A DNA stretch of 64,000 bases from an uncultured SAR86 cluster bacterium. GTDB lineage: Bacteria; Pseudomonadota; Gammaproteobacteria; Magnimaribacterales; D2472. The stretch spans positions 62,001-126,000 of the forward strand of contig CACJBO010000002.1 in the NCBI GenBank assembly GCA_902591665.1, read 5' to 3'. Shown here one piece after another: positions 62,988 through 64,000 of this stretch. Numbering within the stretch: position 1 is the stretch's first letter; each line of letters opens with the position of its first letter. Below the pieces are notes generated by a model. That model was not told where the DNA came from. It searched no databases and saw nothing but the letters and a program-made list of their open reading frames with translations. A program made the position numbers and the translations under genes.

Positions 62988-64000
62988 CTAATTCCTGTAG
63001 GTATTAGGTTTCTCTAAATCCCTAATATATCTATCTCTTAACCTTGTTGATCTTGTAGTTAAATCTGTATCAACACCATTAATAAAAACTTTTTCTGGCA
63101 TGCTTGATGGTTCAAGTGGATCAGCTTCCCAGACTACAATATCGGCCATATTGCCAACTTTAATGGAACCTCTATCGTTAAAGTTAAATGTCTTTGCAAC
63201 GTTGCTTGTTAAAGCTTTGATTGCTCCACCATATGACATTCCATTAGCAACAGCCACTCCAGCACCCTGTCGAATCAAATGATAATTATGAGACCTTGAG
63301 ACATTAAACATTAAAGTGGCACCAGCTTTTTCAAGTATTGGTGTCATGTTTATATTTGATGCTAACTCGTCAAATGAATTCGGTATATTATTGATTGGGT
63401 TAACTATGAGAGGAATGTTATTTTCAACAATTTCATCTACTACTAAAGATGCCTCTTGTGCTCCCATAATAATTAAATTCAGGTTGTAAGTATTTTTTAG
63501 CTCAATGAGCTTAATTATGTCTGAAGCTCTGTGAGTTTTTATTATTAAAGGTAAATTACCATTAATTAACCTATAGAGCGCCTTAACGTCTCTAAGTTTA
63601 AAATCCATATGAGATGCAAGAGATGAATCATCAATAACCTCATCAATAGAAGCGTCTGATGACATATCTTTTTTATCAAGCGATGATGCAAAAGAAAGCA
63701 TATCATCTATCAAGGCAAGCGTTTCTGCTCTAGAGGAAGACCCACTTCCCCCAAATCTACCAATCATTGCAATATCTGCTTCGCTTGATATATCCAAATT
63801 GCTGTCTAATATAAAGAATGATCCCAAACCCCCGATGGGGCTTGAGGTATTTCTTGGCAGGGTAATTGCAGAAGTTATACCGTTTGCTCTATTCCATGGG
63901 ATTAAAACTGAGTTAGGATTGAAGGCATCATGTATGCTGAAGCCAATATTATATATTGAAGCTTCATCATCTCTAGTAACACTTAAAGCTCCAATTTCTA
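62988..64000 (-). CDS. Amidohydrolase family protein (imidazolonepropionase-like), runs off right edge
   Basis: C-terminal DRGSIKVGNMADIVVWEADPL; reading frame stays open through 64000 (EIGALSVTRDDEASIYNIGFSIHDAFNPNSVLIPWNRANGIT...), so the track start at 63827 is internal. Confidence 0.8.
   Translation of the reverse strand, partial: EIGALSVTRDDEASIYNIGFSIHDAFNPNSVLIPWNRANGITSAITLPRNTSSPIGGLGSFFILDSNLDISSEADIAMIGRFGGSGSSSRAETLALIDDMLSFASSLDKKDMSSDASIDEVIDDSSLASHMDFKLRDVKALYRLINGNLPLIIKTHRASDIIKLIELKNTYNLNLIIMGAQEASLVVDEIVENNIPLIVNPINNIPNSFDELASNINMTPILEKAGATLMFNVSRSHNYHLIRQGAGVAVANGMSYGGAIKALTSNVAKTFNFNDRGSIKVGNMADIVVWEADPLEPSSMPEKVFINGVDTDLTTRSTRLRDRYIRDLEKPNTYRN

Noticed and set aside
1-64000. 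CRISPR arrays, insertion sequences, prophage, integrons, toxin-antitoxin or defence genes
   Set aside because: No repeat-spacer pattern, transposase, integrase or recognised defence motif was seen. RatA (19476-19895) is sometimes annotated as a toxin but its START-domain family and rnfH-smpB neighbourhood indicate a housekeeping role

Overview
This window is a low-GC, densely packed bacterial chromosomal segment made almost entirely of housekeeping genes. From left to right it holds: an envelope/isoprenoid/translation cluster (dnaE 5' end, rnhB-lpxB-lpxA-fabZ-lpxD-skp-bamA-rseP-dxr-cdsA-uppS-frr-pyrH-tsf-rpsB); a heat-shock cluster (dapB-dnaJ-dnaK-grpE) with fur; bamE, rnfH, ratA, an SNF-family transporter, a DUF3429-like membrane protein, and smpB with one-piece tmRNA; an unrecognised small secreted protein; rpsT, obgE, rpmA, rplU, ispB, fabA, fabB, a crotonase, ssb and uvrA; a roughly 29 kb uninterrupted minus-strand block merging the alpha, spc, S10, str, rpoBC/L11 and tuf clusters with three tRNAs; then birA, msrA, tRNA-Thr(TGT) and a partial amidohydrolase. 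The one-piece tmRNA, the LPS/Bam genes and the gene order fit a streamlined gammaproteobacterium, possibly a marine SAR86-like lineage (inference only). I found no mobile element, prophage, CRISPR array, defence island or biosynthetic cluster, and no convincing new system. The most useful leads are: a DxDxDG calcium-type motif in BamA extracellular loop 6; a 74-aa acidic tail on ribosomal protein S2; a pseudoknot-capable rpsB leader and structured regions before rplJ and rplC; probable leaderless or SD-less plus-strand genes; an unrecognised four-cysteine secreted protein; and convergent gene ends with almost no intergenic space.
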